Assembly: GCF_051521505.1 (NCBI RefSeq) | Contig: NZ_CP150356.1 | Location: 8,432,001 to 8,496,000 of the forward strand | DNA length: 64,000 bases | Source of the DNA: Sorangium sp025924095 | GTDB lineage: Bacteria > Myxococcota_A > Polyangia > Polyangiales > Polyangiaceae | Direction: 5' to 3' | Shown here: piece by piece, positions 26,979 through 35,917 of the stretch | How the letters are laid out: the number at the start of each line of letters is the position of its first letter | Position numbering within the stretch: position 1 is the stretch's first letter | Translations under genes and position numbers: made by a program | Notes under the pieces: generated by a model | Databases searched by the model: none | Seen by the model: only the letters and a program-made list of their open reading frames with translations | Told to the model about the DNA's origin: nothing

Positions 26979-27751
26979 TACCCTTCGGCCCGCGCGGTCT
27001 CGGGCTCGAGCCGGGCGATCTGGCGCTTGTCCGACATCTGGAGGATGCCCACCCAGCCGAGCACGCGGATGACCTGGTAGGCCGGGTCGATCTCGAACCA
27101 CCGCACCGCGAAGTTCGGGCTCATCGCGTACTTGTGGTGGTTGTTCTGGAAGAGCTCGCCGAGCGTCACGACGTCGAGGACCAGCGTGTTGCGCGAGTCG
27201 TCGTCGCTGTTGAAGTTGCGGTAGCCGTAGCGGTGGCCGCACCAGTTGACGATCGCCCCGTGCAGCGGGCCCATGGTCCAGTGGAGCGGGAGGAACAGGA
27301 ACTGCCACCAGTGCGAGGCGAAGGCCACGTAGAGGAGCGTGTACCCCGTGCCCCACGCGAGGCGGCTGATCCACGAGTTGCCGATGCGATCGAGCGTCGG
27401 CCACTCCGGGTAGCCGCCGAGGAAGCGCGGCTCCACGTCGGCCTTGCCCTCGTAGATCGCGTCGTAGCGCTTCGCGGTGTCCAGCATCATCGAGACGACC
27501 CCCGAGTAGTACCGCGGCGAGTGCGGATCCTTCGGCGTGTCGCTGTAGGCGTGGTGCATGCGGTGCAAGATCGCGTAAACCCACGGAACCAGGTACGACG
27601 AGCCCTGCGTGAGGTAGGTCAGGAAGTGAAAAGTCCGCTCCCACCGCTTCGACATCGTGAACATCCGATGCGAGGCGTACCGGTGCAGGAAGAAGGTCTG
27701 GAAAAAGACCGAAAACGTAGAGTGGGCGATGAGAACGATCGCGATCTCCAT
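26978..27751 (-). CDS. Membrane fatty-acid (acyl-CoA type) desaturase
   Basis: 257 residues. The three histidine boxes of di-iron desaturases are present: 'HRYASHR' near 23, 'HRMHH' near 63 and 'NNHHKYA' near 203, with hydrophobic helices between ('FFQTFFLHR', 'LLYVAFASHWWQFLFLPL'). It introduces a double bond in fatty acyl chains at the inner membrane, using O2 and an electron donor. It is on the short side of the delta-9 family. It converges with the FabV-like gene, so two lipid genes are adjacent, though on opposite strands. Confidence 0.88.
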   Translation of the reverse strand: MEIAIVLIAHSTFSVFFQTFFLHRYASHRMFTMSKRWERTFHFLTYLTQGSSYLVPWVYAILHRMHHAYSDTPKDPHSPRYYSGVVSMMLDTAKRYDAIYEGKADVEPRFLGGYPEWPTLDRIGNSWISRLAWGTGYTLLYVAFASHWWQFLFLPLHWTMGPLHGAIVNWCGHRYGYRNFNSDDDSRNTLVLDVVTLGELFQNNHHKYAMSPNFAVRWFEIDPAYQVIRVLGWVGILQMSDKRQIARLEPETARAEG

Positions 27752-27894
27752 GCTCCGGTCGTATCCCGGCGCTCGGCGGGGAGGGGTCAGGGCACCGTCA
27801 CGTTTCCGTAACGGGGGCCTGGATCCCGCGTGTTTTCGGGTTGCTTTCGACGTCCCTGGGCTCTCCCGGGCCCGTTCGTGGTAACGGCGGCGTC

Positions 27895-28671
27895 GTGAAG
27901 GCCGTGATCATCGGTGCGGGCCGGGGCAGCCGGCTGCGTCACCTGACCGAAGAGCTGCCGAAGACGCTGGTTCCGATCCTTGGCCGCCCGATGCTCGACA
28001 GCATCCTCGACGCGCTCGCGGCGGGCGGCTTCAAGCGGTCGGATGTCGTGTTCGTCTGCGGCTACAAGGCCGACGTGATCCGGGCTGCCTACCCGGATCT
28101 GACGTACGTCGAGAACCGCGACTGGGAGCAGAACAACATCCTGCTGTCGCTGCTCTGCGCGCGCGAGCACCTCGAGGGCGGCTTCGTCTCGACGTACGCG
28201 GACATCGTCTATCGGCCCGAGATCGTGGCGGATCTCGTGCGCTCTCCGCACGACATCACGCTCGCCTGCGACACGGACTGGCGGCGCCGCTACGTGGGCC
28301 GCTCGCAGCACCCGGAGACCGACGCGGAGAAGCTCCGCGCCGACGCGGCCAGCGCGGATCGCGTCGTGGAGCTCTCGCGCCGCATCCCGCCGGAGGCCGC
28401 GGCGGGCGAGTTCATCGGGGTGATGAAGCTCTCCGCGCGGGGCGCCGCGCAGTTCTTGACCGCCTTCGACGCCGCGCGCGCCGCCTTCTCGGAGCGGCCG
28501 GAGTTCCGCGAGGGGCGCTCGTTCCGGCGCGCCTACCTCATCGATCTGCTCCAGCACATGCTCGAGTCCGGCGCGGCCCTCCACAAGATCGACACGCACG
28601 GCGGCTACATGGAGATCGACACCCTGGAAGACGCGTCGCTGGCCGACGCGTGGTGGCGCGGCGCGACCTGA
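27895..28671 (+). CDS. Nucleotidyltransferase (sugar-phosphate or phosphocholine type)
   Basis: 258 residues, GTG start. The GT-A nucleotidyltransferase fold is shown by 'AVIIGAGRGSRLRHLT', the 'PKTLVPILGRPML' segment, and 'STYADIVYRPEIV' for the metal-binding acidic site. This resembles LicC-type phosphocholine cytidylyltransferases and glucose-1-phosphate transferases; it makes an NDP-activated headgroup or sugar for envelope polymers. The 'QNNILLSLL' segment resembles the substrate loop of LicC-like proteins. The GTG just before 'KAVIIGAG' was chosen because the N-terminal strand begins there. Exact substrate uncertain. Confidence 0.8.
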   Translation: MKAVIIGAGRGSRLRHLTEELPKTLVPILGRPMLDSILDALAAGGFKRSDVVFVCGYKADVIRAAYPDLTYVENRDWEQNNILLSLLCAREHLEGGFVSTYADIVYRPEIVADLVRSPHDITLACDTDWRRRYVGRSQHPETDAEKLRADAASADRVVELSRRIPPEAAAGEFIGVMKLSARGAAQFLTAFDAARAAFSERPEFREGRSFRRAYLIDLLQHMLESGAALHKIDTHGGYMEIDTLEDASLADAWWRGAT

Positions 28672-28707
28672 AGCGGCCGCTGCGCGCGCGCGGCGGCTCG
28701 CGCCGCC

Positions 28708-29697
28708 CTAGAAGGCGTCGGCGAAGTCGGCGCCTTGCGCGAGGAGGCCGGGCAGGCCGCCGGTGTGCAGGAAGAGCACCCGCTTGCCCGAGAGCTCGCC
28801 CCGCTCGGCCATGTCCCAGAGCCCGGAGAACGCCTTGCCCGTGTACACCGGGTCGAGGATGAGCCCCGACAGCCGCGCCACCTTCAGGATCCGCGCCCGT
28901 TGCTCCGGCGTGGAGACGGCGTAGGCCGGCCCCCTCGCGGAGTCGTCGATCACGAGGTGGGCGGGCGCGCCGAGGCGCGGATCGAGCGCGCGCGCGTCGT
29001 CCATGATCTGGACCGCGATGCGCGCGAACGTGGCCCTGTCCTCGCACACCGCCATCGCGCGCACCTCGCCGGCCACCTCGTAGCGGGCCGCGCCGAGCGC
29101 CGTGCCCGCCGCCGTCCCGCCCGAGCCGCACGCGTGCACGATGACGTCGAACGGCTTGCCCCCCGCGAGGCCGAGGTCGAGCTGCTTGCGGATCTCCTCC
29201 ATCGCGCGCACGTAGCCGAGCGCGCCGAGGCCGTTCGAGCCGCCCTCGGGGATCACGTACGGCCGGCCGCCCGCCGCGCGGAGCTCGGCGGCCGCCTCGG
29301 CCATCACGGCGTCACGGCCCCGGTACGCCTCGGGCGAGATCAGCCGGATCTCGGCGCCGGCGAGCCGGTCGAGCAGCGTGTTGCCCTGGAGCGGCGCCCC
29401 GGCCGACGGCTCGGCGGTGCGCAGGAACAGCACCGAGCGCAGGCCGAGCGAGGCGCAGAGCAGCGCGGTCGCGCGCGCGTGGTTCGACTGCAGGCCGCCG
29501 CAGGTGAGCACGCAGTCGGCGCCCTCTTCGCGCGCGGCGGCGAGCAGGTACTCGAGCTTGCGGATCTTGTTGCCGGCCTCCGCGCCCGCCGTCATGTCGT
29601 CGCGCTTCACGTAAAGGTCGACGCCGAGCGCCTCGGCGAGCCGCTGCGGGCGCTGGATCGGGGTCGGAAGGTGGCTCAGCGCGAGTCGTTTGCGCAT
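28708..29697 (-). CDS. PLP-dependent D-cysteine desulfhydrase / ACC deaminase family enzyme
   Basis: 329 residues. Fold type II PLP enzyme: 'DLYVKRDDMTAGAEAGNKIRK' (shown in part) carries the Schiff-base Lys in 'GNKIRKLEYLL', 'CGGLQSNHARATA' binds substrate, and 'HACGSGGTAAG' is the phosphate cup. The 'SNH' motif and length fit DcyD and ACC deaminase. These split D-cysteine to pyruvate, ammonia and sulfide, or open aminocyclopropane carboxylate; telling them apart needs active-site comparison. It precedes the outer-membrane protein gene by position but is downstream of it in transcription (18 nt apart), so the two are likely co-transcribed. Confidence 0.88.
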   Translation of the reverse strand: MRKRLALSHLPTPIQRPQRLAEALGVDLYVKRDDMTAGAEAGNKIRKLEYLLAAAREEGADCVLTCGGLQSNHARATALLCASLGLRSVLFLRTAEPSAGAPLQGNTLLDRLAGAEIRLISPEAYRGRDAVMAEAAAELRAAGGRPYVIPEGGSNGLGALGYVRAMEEIRKQLDLGLAGGKPFDVIVHACGSGGTAAGTALGAARYEVAGEVRAMAVCEDRATFARIAVQIMDDARALDPRLGAPAHLVIDDSARGPAYAVSTPEQRARILKVARLSGLILDPVYTGKAFSGLWDMAERGELSGKRVLFLHTGGLPGLLAQGADFADAF

Positions 29698-29715
29698 CGT
29701 TTCTCTCCCATGCGG

Positions 29716-31503
29716 TCAATGGATCACGCCCAGCTTGAGCGTGAGCAGGTACTGGTCGGCGAGCTCCGTGCCGGAGGCGTCGTCGAACGCGCCGCCGGGG
29801 AAGAGGACGCCGGCCTCGGTGCCGAACTGGATGGTGACGAGCCTGCCCATCGCGATGCGCGCGTCGACGCCGAGGTCGAGCTCGACGCCGAGATCGCGGC
29901 GGCGCGGGGGGCCGCCGTCGTAGTTGGCGAGGTGGCCGCCCGCCCGGGGGGTGCTGTGCGGGTCGACGAGATCGGTCGTCGCCTCGGCGATGATCGCCCC
30001 TGCCTTCAGGTCGAGCCAGCGCGCCGGCCGCACGATGACCCGCGGGTTCACGTAGGCGGCGCCGAACACGCCTCCCTTGGAGGGCAGCGACCGGATCCCG
30101 GGCTCGGGGGACGCGGCGAAGAGCTCCCGCTCGGCGATCGTGGCCGAGCGCGCGGTCTTCCAGGCGAGCACCTGGTCGAACAGGAGGAGCCCGACGTTGT
30201 GGCTCGGGTCGAAGGTGAACCGCCGCGACACGCCGTCCCTGGGGTCGTCGTCGCCCGACGCGTAGCCGGCCTCGATCTCCGTGACGACGCGCCCCCATCG
30301 ATCGGCCGGCCGCCGACCGCGGCCCGCGACGTGCACGGCCCCGAGCGTCGCCGCGCCGCCGATCGAGCGCACGGCCACGGGCGCGCGCCCTGCCGCCGCG
30401 CCCGAGGGCGGCGCGGGCCCGCGCGGGATGAACGACGTCGAGCCCAGGATCACCGCGGCCTCGATCTCGCCGTAGACGTGGGCGCCGCCCCCCGGCACCG
30501 GCGCGTCGAACTTGCCGGTCACGTCGATCACGGCCGAGGCGAGCGTCTCGGTGGACCGGGCCGGGCTCGTCTTCGCGCGGCGCTCGCGGGCCTGCTGCCG
30601 CAGGGCGCCGTAGATCCCGACCTCGCCGCGCCGCTCGCGCCAGAGCGCCGACACGACCGCCTGGAGCGCGCGATCGCCCTCGCCTTCGTCCTGCCCCTCG
30701 ACGTCGTTTCCGAGCAGGTCGGCCGCGCTGTCCTCGAACACGAGGTCGCCCGCGATCGTCACGAGGAGCGGGCCGGTCGGGCCCATCGGCGTCGCCGCGA
30801 AGAGGACGCGCTGGACGAGCGATCCGCGCTCGTAGTCTCCGAAGAGGGTCGCGCGCTCTCCGTCGTTGGCGACGAGCCCCATCCCCCAGTGCGCGCCCTG
30901 CTGGCCCAGCCGGAAGACGCCGACGGACGACGGCAGCTCCAGGTAGAGGTAGCGCGGGTGCACCTCGTACCAGGCGAGGGAGGCGCGCGCGTCGCGCACC
31001 TGCTCGACGTGTTGCGTGACGTCGCCGGCGATGAGCCCGCGGACGACGTCGATCTGCGCGACGATGGACGCCTTGTCCTTGTAGTGGAAGCGCGGCGAGA
31101 GGCGTAGCCAGTGAGCGATGTACTGGTTCTGCCCGAGCGTCGTCGCGCCCGGCGCCGAGCGGCGCGGCGCCCGGAGCCGGAGATCGCTCATGGCGCGGTA
31201 GCGGAGCTGGTACTCGCCCTGGAGCGAGAACGTCGACCGGGTCGGGTCCGGCGGGGGCGGCGGCGAGCGGCCGGTGTCCAGGACGAGCCGCTGATCGAAG
31301 CGGTCGGCGGACGGCGCGGACGGCGGCGCGCCCGACCCCGCGCTGCTGGCGCCGTCCGCGTCCTCCGCGCTGGCGGCGTCTGCGCTCGCGTCCTCCGCGC
31401 TGGCGGCGTCTGCGCTCGCGTCATCGACGGGCTGAGCGGCGCTTGGCGAGGCGAGCGCGACAGCAAACGCAAGGGGGGCGAGGAGGGCAAGGGTGAAGCG
31501 CAT
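29716..31503 (-). CDS. Large outer-membrane beta-barrel protein
   Basis: 595 residues. The start ATG at 31501-31503 gives a clear signal peptide ('MRFTLALLAPLAFAVALA', cleavage at SAA-QP). An acidic low-complexity linker follows, with a duplicated 10-residue unit D-A-S-A-D-A-A-S-A-E. From about 85 on alternating strands suggest a barrel ('STFSLQGEYQLRYRAMSDL', 'IAHWLRLSPRFHYKDKAS', 'YLYLELPSSVGVFRLGQQ'), resembling alginate-export or porin families of delta-proteobacteria. Ends with 'LTLKLGVIH', a barrel-like last strand. Substrate unknown. Upstream of and close to the desulfhydrase gene. Confidence 0.7.
   Translation of the reverse strand: MRFTLALLAPLAFAVALASPSAAQPVDDASADAASAEDASADAASAEDADGASSAGSGAPPSAPSADRFDQRLVLDTGRSPPPPPDPTRSTFSLQGEYQLRYRAMSDLRLRAPRRSAPGATTLGQNQYIAHWLRLSPRFHYKDKASIVAQIDVVRGLIAGDVTQHVEQVRDARASLAWYEVHPRYLYLELPSSVGVFRLGQQGAHWGMGLVANDGERATLFGDYERGSLVQRVLFAATPMGPTGPLLVTIAGDLVFEDSAADLLGNDVEGQDEGEGDRALQAVVSALWRERRGEVGIYGALRQQARERRAKTSPARSTETLASAVIDVTGKFDAPVPGGGAHVYGEIEAAVILGSTSFIPRGPAPPSGAAAGRAPVAVRSIGGAATLGAVHVAGRGRRPADRWGRVVTEIEAGYASGDDDPRDGVSRRFTFDPSHNVGLLLFDQVLAWKTARSATIAERELFAASPEPGIRSLPSKGGVFGAAYVNPRVIVRPARWLDLKAGAIIAEATTDLVDPHSTPRAGGHLANYDGGPPRRRDLGVELDLGVDARIAMGRLVTIQFGTEAGVLFPGGAFDDASGTELADQYLLTLKLGVIH
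31358..31417. repeat. Two exact 30-bp tandem copies inside the outer-membrane protein gene
   Basis: 31358-31387 and 31388-31417 are identical, in frame, and encode the duplicated acidic decapeptide just after the signal peptide. A third partial unit follows. Exact identity suggests recent slippage and possible length variation between strains. Confidence 0.9.
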
Positions 31504-31710
31504 CGGAAGCAAGCAACCGCGCGCCGGCGCGCGGCCGGGAACGCGCCGGCGAGGATAGGCGGATCGATCCCCGCAGGGCACTGGATTCTGCGCTTTCCAG
31601 CCGGGGCGCTGCCGAGGCCCCGCTGGCCGCCGGCGAGCGGTCGAGCGGCGCCGCGGATCGCCGCTCGGGCGGCTTTTCTCGAGGCATCCACCGCTCTAGC
31701 GTGCGTCCCC

Positions 31711-33291
31711 GTGACCCTCTCCACACCGCGCGCCGCCGCTGTCGCTCCCTCTCCGTTGCTCCTGGGCCGCCCCCTCTCGCTCGCGGATCTCGAGGACGTC
31801 GCGCGACGCGGCCGTCCGGTGGCGATCTGCGCCGAGGCGCGCGAGCGCGCCGAGGCCTCGCGCCGGGCGATCGACGCGATCGTGGCGGCGGGCGACGCCG
31901 CGCCTGCGGTGTACGGGATCAACACCGGCTTCGGCGCGCTCGCGGAGACGCGCATCGCCGATCACGACATCCGGGCGCTCCAGCGGAACCTCGTGCGGAG
32001 CCACGCCTGCGGGGTGGGGCCCGATCTCGGCGAGGCCGAGGTGCGCGCGATGATCGTCCTGCGCGCGCAGGTGATCGCGCTGGGGCACTCGGGGGTGCGC
32101 ACGGAGGTGCTCGACCTGCTCGCCGCCCTGATCGAGCGCGGCGTGTGCCCGCGCATCCCGGCCCAGGGCTCGGTCGGCGCGTCGGGCGATCTCGCGCCGC
32201 TCGCGCACCTCGCGCTCTCGCTCATCGGCGAGGGGGAGGCGCGCTTCGAGGGGCAGCTCATGCCGAGCGCGGTGGCGCTGGCGAAGGCCGGCGTCGCGCC
32301 GCTCGCGCTCGCGGCGAAGGAGGGGCTCGCGCTGATCAACGGGACCCAGTACATGACCGCGCTCGGCGCGCTCGCGCTGCGGGACGCGGCCGCGCTCTGC
32401 ACGGTCGCCGACATCGCCGGCGCGGTGAGCCTCGAGGCGCTGATGGGCTCGAAGCGGCCGTTCGACGAGCGGCTCATGCGCGTGCGCCCGCACCCGGGCC
32501 AGGCCGGCACGGCCGGCAACCTGCGCACGCTGCTCGGGGGCAGCGAGATCATGCAGAGCCACGCCGACTGCCCGAGGGTGCAGGACGCCTACTCGCTCCG
32601 CTGCATGCCCCAGGTGCACGGCGCGACGCGCGACGCGCTCGCCTGGGCCACCGAGGTGCTGACCCGGGAGGTGAACAGCGTCACGGACAACCCGACGGTG
32701 TTCCTCGGCGAGGGGGGCGCCGAGCTGCTCTCGGGCGGCAACTTCCACGGGCAGCCGGTCGCGCTGGCCCTGGATCTCGCCGCGATGGCGGCGGCCGAGC
32801 TCGCGAACATCAGCGAGCGGCGGGTCGAGCAGCTGGTCAACCCTGCGCTCTCGACCGGCCTCACGCCGTTCCTCGCGCCGCGCAGCGGGCTGCACTCGGG
32901 GTTCATGATCGCCCAGGTGGCGAGCGCCTCGCTGGTCAGCGAGAACAAGGTGCTCTGCCACCCGGCGAGCGTCGACTCGATCCCCTCGAGCGCCGGCCGC
33001 GAGGACCACGTGAGCATGGGCAGCATCAGCGCCCGGAAGCTCTCCCAGGTGATCGAGAACGTCCGCAGCTCGCTGGCGATCGAGCTCATCACGGCGGCGC
33101 AGGGGGTGGACCAGCGGCGCCCGCTCCGCCCGAGCGCGGGGGTGGCCGCCGCCCACGCCGCCATCCGTCGCGTGGTGCCGGAGCTCCTCGAGGACCGTCC
33201 CCTCTACCTGGACATCGCGGCGGCCACCGAGCTCATCCGGAGCGGCGCGCTCATCGCCGCGGTGGAGGAGGCGGTGGGTTCGCTCAACTGA
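31711..33291 (+). CDS. hutH: Histidine ammonia-lyase
   Basis: 526 residues. The MIO cofactor triad Ala-Ser-Gly is in 'GSVGASGDLAPLAH' at about 155-168. Further signatures are 'GINTGFGALAETRI', 'LINGTQYMTALGAL', 'QDAYSLRCMPQVHGA', 'NSVTDNPTVF' and 'QVASASLVSENKVLCHP'. The enzyme removes ammonia from histidine to give urocanate, the first step of histidine breakdown. No other hut genes are nearby. The GTG giving 'VTLSTPR' was chosen because it lies just upstream of the conserved fold and gives a near-normal length (about 510-525). Aromatic ammonia-lyases are related, but His-specific residues around 'SSAGREDHVSMG' favour HutH. Confidence 0.93.
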   Translation: MTLSTPRAAAVAPSPLLLGRPLSLADLEDVARRGRPVAICAEARERAEASRRAIDAIVAAGDAAPAVYGINTGFGALAETRIADHDIRALQRNLVRSHACGVGPDLGEAEVRAMIVLRAQVIALGHSGVRTEVLDLLAALIERGVCPRIPAQGSVGASGDLAPLAHLALSLIGEGEARFEGQLMPSAVALAKAGVAPLALAAKEGLALINGTQYMTALGALALRDAAALCTVADIAGAVSLEALMGSKRPFDERLMRVRPHPGQAGTAGNLRTLLGGSEIMQSHADCPRVQDAYSLRCMPQVHGATRDALAWATEVLTREVNSVTDNPTVFLGEGGAELLSGGNFHGQPVALALDLAAMAAAELANISERRVEQLVNPALSTGLTPFLAPRSGLHSGFMIAQVASASLVSENKVLCHPASVDSIPSSAGREDHVSMGSISARKLSQVIENVRSSLAIELITAAQGVDQRRPLRPSAGVAAAHAAIRRVVPELLEDRPLYLDIAAATELIRSGALIAAVEEAVGSLN

Positions 33292-33304
33292 TTATTTCTG
33301 TTGT

Positions 33305-33310
33305 TATAAT
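33305..33310 (+). promoter_or_regulatory. Possible -10 box in an A/T-rich spacer
   Basis: A perfect TATAAT sits inside a short inverted repeat (GTTGT...ACAAC) in the only A/T-rich stretch of this neighbourhood, about 90 bp before the 115-residue gene. No good -35 box is seen at the normal distance. Confidence 0.35.
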
Positions 33311-33398
33311 TACAACTGAGACGATCCTGTGGAAATCTGATGCGACTCATCGGAATGCAAATGCTCCATCGCAGGGCGAGTTGCTGTACATTGGCTCA

Positions 33399-33746
33399 GT
33401 GCCCATTCCGGTCAGCACCCCGCCATTTCCATTCGATGCGGTTCGAGATCTGCTCGGCGTGGTGCGGGCGATCTACGCGGCGGCGAAGGACGGGGGGGCG
33501 TCGCGGGAGCAGCTCGCGCGCATCGAGCGGGTGGGCCGGGAGCTGAGCCGAGCGCTGGACCTGGCGGGGTCGCCCCAGCAGGGGGTGTCGGGTCACTCGA
33601 CGGCGTGGAAGGTGACGGACAAGGCGATGCTCCAGGTGAACGACCTTGTCGATCCGCTGACGCCGGCGGCGCCGCTCCTGCTGGCGGCGCGGAGCCGCGT
33701 CACGGGGAGCCGGCTGGCCGTGCGGAGCAAGCCTCAGGGACGGTAG
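33399..33746 (+). CDS. Small hypothetical protein
   Basis: 115 residues, GTG start. A Pro-rich opening is followed by an amphipathic helical part ('AVRDLLGVVRAIYAAAKDGG', 'RIERVGRELSRALDLA') and a more open C-terminus. The codon pattern is strongly GC at third positions, as in neighbouring genes, which supports coding. Family not recognised. It follows hutH by about 110 bp, with its own possible promoter. Function unknown. Confidence 0.55.
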   Translation: MPIPVSTPPFPFDAVRDLLGVVRAIYAAAKDGGASREQLARIERVGRELSRALDLAGSPQQGVSGHSTAWKVTDKAMLQVNDLVDPLTPAAPLLLAARSRVTGSRLAVRSKPQGR

Positions 33747-33914
33747 GGGGCTGGGGGCGAGGGCGGGGGCGAAGGCGAGGCGTCCGGGCGGGGGCGCCGG
33801 GAGCGGGGGCGGCAGGGACGGGGCCGCTGGGAGCGGAGACGCTGGGAGCGGAGGCGGGCAGGAACGGGCTGCCGGCCGGCGCGCTTCGAGGAACGCACCG
33901 CAGGGGTGGAATCG

Positions 33915-34115
33915 TCAGCTGCGACCGAAAAACCTGCGGCCGCGGGACCGCTCGGCGTCGCGCCGGATGCCCTGCATCACCATGCGGATGAGCTCGCGGT
34001 TGTAAGCACGCCTGTCATGCCGCTTGTGCTCGGGCAGCTTGACCCCCAGCGCGTGTGCAAGACGTTCGACGTTCTCTAGCTTCGCCTCGCGCAGACAATC
34101 GATATCCAGATCCAT
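33915..34115 (-). CDS. Small hypothetical helical protein
   Basis: 66 residues. 'LREAKLENVERLAHALGVKLP' (part) followed by 'YNRELIRMVMQGIRRD' forms a helix-turn-helix like SAP-type small domains, so it might bind nucleic acid. A ribosome site (GGGAGCG) lies upstream of the ATG. It is alone on the minus strand between a G-rich stretch and the integrase-relic region. Function unknown. Confidence 0.55.
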   Translation of the reverse strand: MDLDIDCLREAKLENVERLAHALGVKLPEHKRHDRRAYNRELIRMVMQGIRRDAERSRGRRFFGRS

Positions 34116-34298
34116 GTAGTGGCGCTCCCATTACTAGAGTCGACTTGGTTTGTCGAGCCCAGAGGAGACAGGGCACGGCTGCGCGCCGGCGTGGCTTCGA
34201 CCGTGACAGGCGCCATCAGCCCGTGACGGGGGCGCGGCGTCTCGGGCACGTCAGCGCCACGAGGGACACAGAGCGACCTAGAGCGACCCGGTCCCGTT

Positions 34299-34334
34299 CG
34301 AGGCGGGCATCGAGGCGGGCATCGAGGCGGGCAA
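34299..34334. repeat. 12-bp tandem repeat, three copies
   Basis: Units of CGAGGCGGGCAT, the last copy diverging at its end. Could be decayed coding sequence (E-A-G-I repeats). Confidence 0.8.
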
Positions 34335-34560
34335 GCAGCTCAGGTCAGCTGCTGCCGCGGGAGGTGGATCCGCCGCTGCCGCTCGGTCCCCGGTCGTCGT
34401 TCCCGCCCGTCGTGACGCATGATGTCAGGGCAAGGTCACGAGCTCACCGCAGAGAGGGTGAGGGGGAAGCGCTCCGCAGCAGCGGAGGGTGTGAGGTGCC
34501 GTGAGCGGCAGCAGAGGGCGTGTCCGGTGGGGTCCCGGCCGAGCGCCCCTGGCAGGGAGG

Positions 34561-34588
34561 GAGAGGAGAGAGGAGAGAGGAGAGAGGA
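34561..34588. repeat. 7-bp purine-only tandem repeat
   Basis: Four perfect GAGAGGA units and a partial fifth, in a noncoding stretch. Such purine tracts are prone to slippage. Confidence 0.85.
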
Positions 34589-34634
34589 GAGAAGGGATTG
34601 CGACGAAGCTGCAAGATGGCCATGAGCCTGGCGG

Positions 34635-34760
34635 ACGCGACGCGACGCGAGGACGGCAGGCGAGCTCGGCCTCGGAGAGCTCGCCCCGCTCGACGCCGCG
34701 ATCCCGGAGCTCCGCGCCGAAAGGGCGGCGGGAAAGGGCGGCAACGGCTCATCGGGGGCG
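34635..34760 (+). pseudogene. Relic of a tyrosine-integrase C-terminus (plus strand)
   Basis: In one plus frame the codons read 'RRDARTAGELGLGELAPL' followed by 'DAAIPELRAERAAG'. The core E-L-G-L-G-E-L-A and A-I-P-E-L are shared with the minus-strand integrase relic on the other side of the tRNA. Only the last 40 or so residues survive, and nothing upstream matches. It points at the 3' end of the tRNA gene, where such integrases usually insert. Confidence 0.6.
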
Positions 34761-34803
34761 ACGTGCCACGGGGGCACCATCCAAGAAAGCCAACGAATTC
34801 GCG

Positions 34804-34889
34804 TGGTAGCCCCGGCCGGACTCGAACCGGCACGCCCAAGAGGGCCGCGGATTTTAAATCCACCGCGTCTGCCTTTTCGCCACGGGGCC
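34804..34889 (-). tRNA. tRNA-Leu, anticodon UAA
   Basis: On the minus strand the 86-nt sequence starts GGCCCCG, pairs with CGGGGCT before the discriminator, and ends in an encoded CCA. The anticodon stem-loop carries TTTAAAA (anticodon TAA). The variable arm is long, as in leucine tRNAs, and the T-loop reads TTCGAGT within a GCCGG/CCGGC stem. The first acceptor pair is G-U. Confidence 0.93.
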
Positions 34890-34914
34890 AAGATGCTGAT
34901 TTTATTTTTGTTTT

Positions 34915-35698
34915 TGTCTCTGACGCCCCGCCCCCTCCCTCTTCTGTGCCGTCTCCTGTGACGCTTCCGGCGAGCTCGGGGATCGCCTCGGCGAGGGAAG
35001 CTAGCTCGCCAAGGCCCAGCTCTGCAAACGTCCTGGGGCCTCGGCGGCACCTCGGGTCACGACGGAGCCCCGGTGCCGGGGCCGGTCGGCGATCCGGGTC
35101 TCGCTCCGGCGGTTCGCGAAGGCGACGGGGATGAAGGTCGAGCGCGTGTCGTGGGCGCGGACCTGCTGGCGCTCGTCGGAGTCCTCGAAGAGCTCGGGGC
35201 GGTCGATGCCGGCAAGCTTGAGGTGGGCGCGGAACCGCTCGGCCGCGTGCTCGACGCTGAAGCGCTCCCCGTCCTCGTTCACGAAAGCGGCGCGGAGGTG
35301 GCCCGGTTGCCGCGGAGCGCGAGCCATGCGCGCAACGCCTGCGGCACGCCGGGCGACAGCGCCCATGCGCGCGGATCGTTCGTCTTGTTCTTCTCGAGGC
35401 GCAGCACGCCGCGATCAAGGTCGACGCCCTGCACCTGCAGGCGCGCCGCCTCGCTGATGCGTGGGCCCTCGCGGTTTAGGAAGCCCCAGAGGACGCGCCA
35501 ACACAGCGGGATCGCGGTGCAGGCCATCAGGCGCGCGCCCTCGTCGGGGTAGAGGCACGCCTTCGCCTTCGTGGGGCCAAGCTTTGGGAGGAAGCCGCGG
35601 GGCAGCGGGTTCGCCGCGAGGAGACGGCACGGGAAGACGGCCATCGCCATGAGCCGGTGCAGGAGCTGCGCGATGTGACGGCGCGACGCGGGCGGCAT
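34915..35698 (-). pseudogene. Frameshifted tyrosine-family site-specific integrase
   Basis: Pieces of one phage-type integrase lie in three minus frames. The upper piece (about 35279-35698) has 'LLAANPLPRGFLPKLG' and the first catalytic Arg in 'NREGPRISEAARLQV'. The next piece (about 35040-35300) has 'RFRAHLKLAGID' and the H-x-x-R box 'RAHDTRSTFIPVA'. The tail 'RTFAELGLGELASLAEAI' is in a third frame. The N-terminal core-binding domain is missing. The gene is therefore dead; it is next to the tRNA-Leu gene, the usual insertion target of such elements. No integron-integrase-specific segment is visible. Confidence 0.75.
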
Positions 35699-35899
35699 CG
35701 GCGGGAGCGTGGTCCTCCCCCGCTTGCGCGGACAGTCTCACTATGCCGCGAGCGCGGTCACGTGCGCCGTCGCACCGCCCGAGTGTCGTCGGGGCAGCTG
35801 CCCGGGTCTCCGGTACCGGTGCTCGGGCGTCACCAGAACGACCGCTCGGGTCACCTGAACATCTGCCCGGGTGCCGTCGGAACGACCGCTCGGATCGGG

Positions 35900-35917
35900 T
35901 CCGAACGGCCGTTCGGA
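35900..35917. repeat. Perfect 18-bp palindrome
   Basis: TCCGAACGGCCGTTCGGA is its own reverse complement. Imperfect relatives of the word occur within 130 bp upstream, so it could be an operator cluster or a decayed repeat. Confidence 0.75.

Larger units (their letters stand above)
34116..34634. other. Low-complexity intergenic region
   Basis: No supported gene. It contains three 12-bp tandem units (34299-34334) and a run of four 7-bp GAGAGGA units (34561-34588). The first repeat encodes E-A-G-I units in one plus frame, like the C-terminal tails of some nuclease-family transposases, but no further homology was seen. Confidence 0.5.

Noticed and set aside
34915..35698. Reading the dead integrase as the integron integrase of the cassette cluster
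   Set aside because: It lies on the expected side and strand, but its visible sequence is that of tRNA-type phage integrases and no integron-specific segment is seen. It is also frameshifted.
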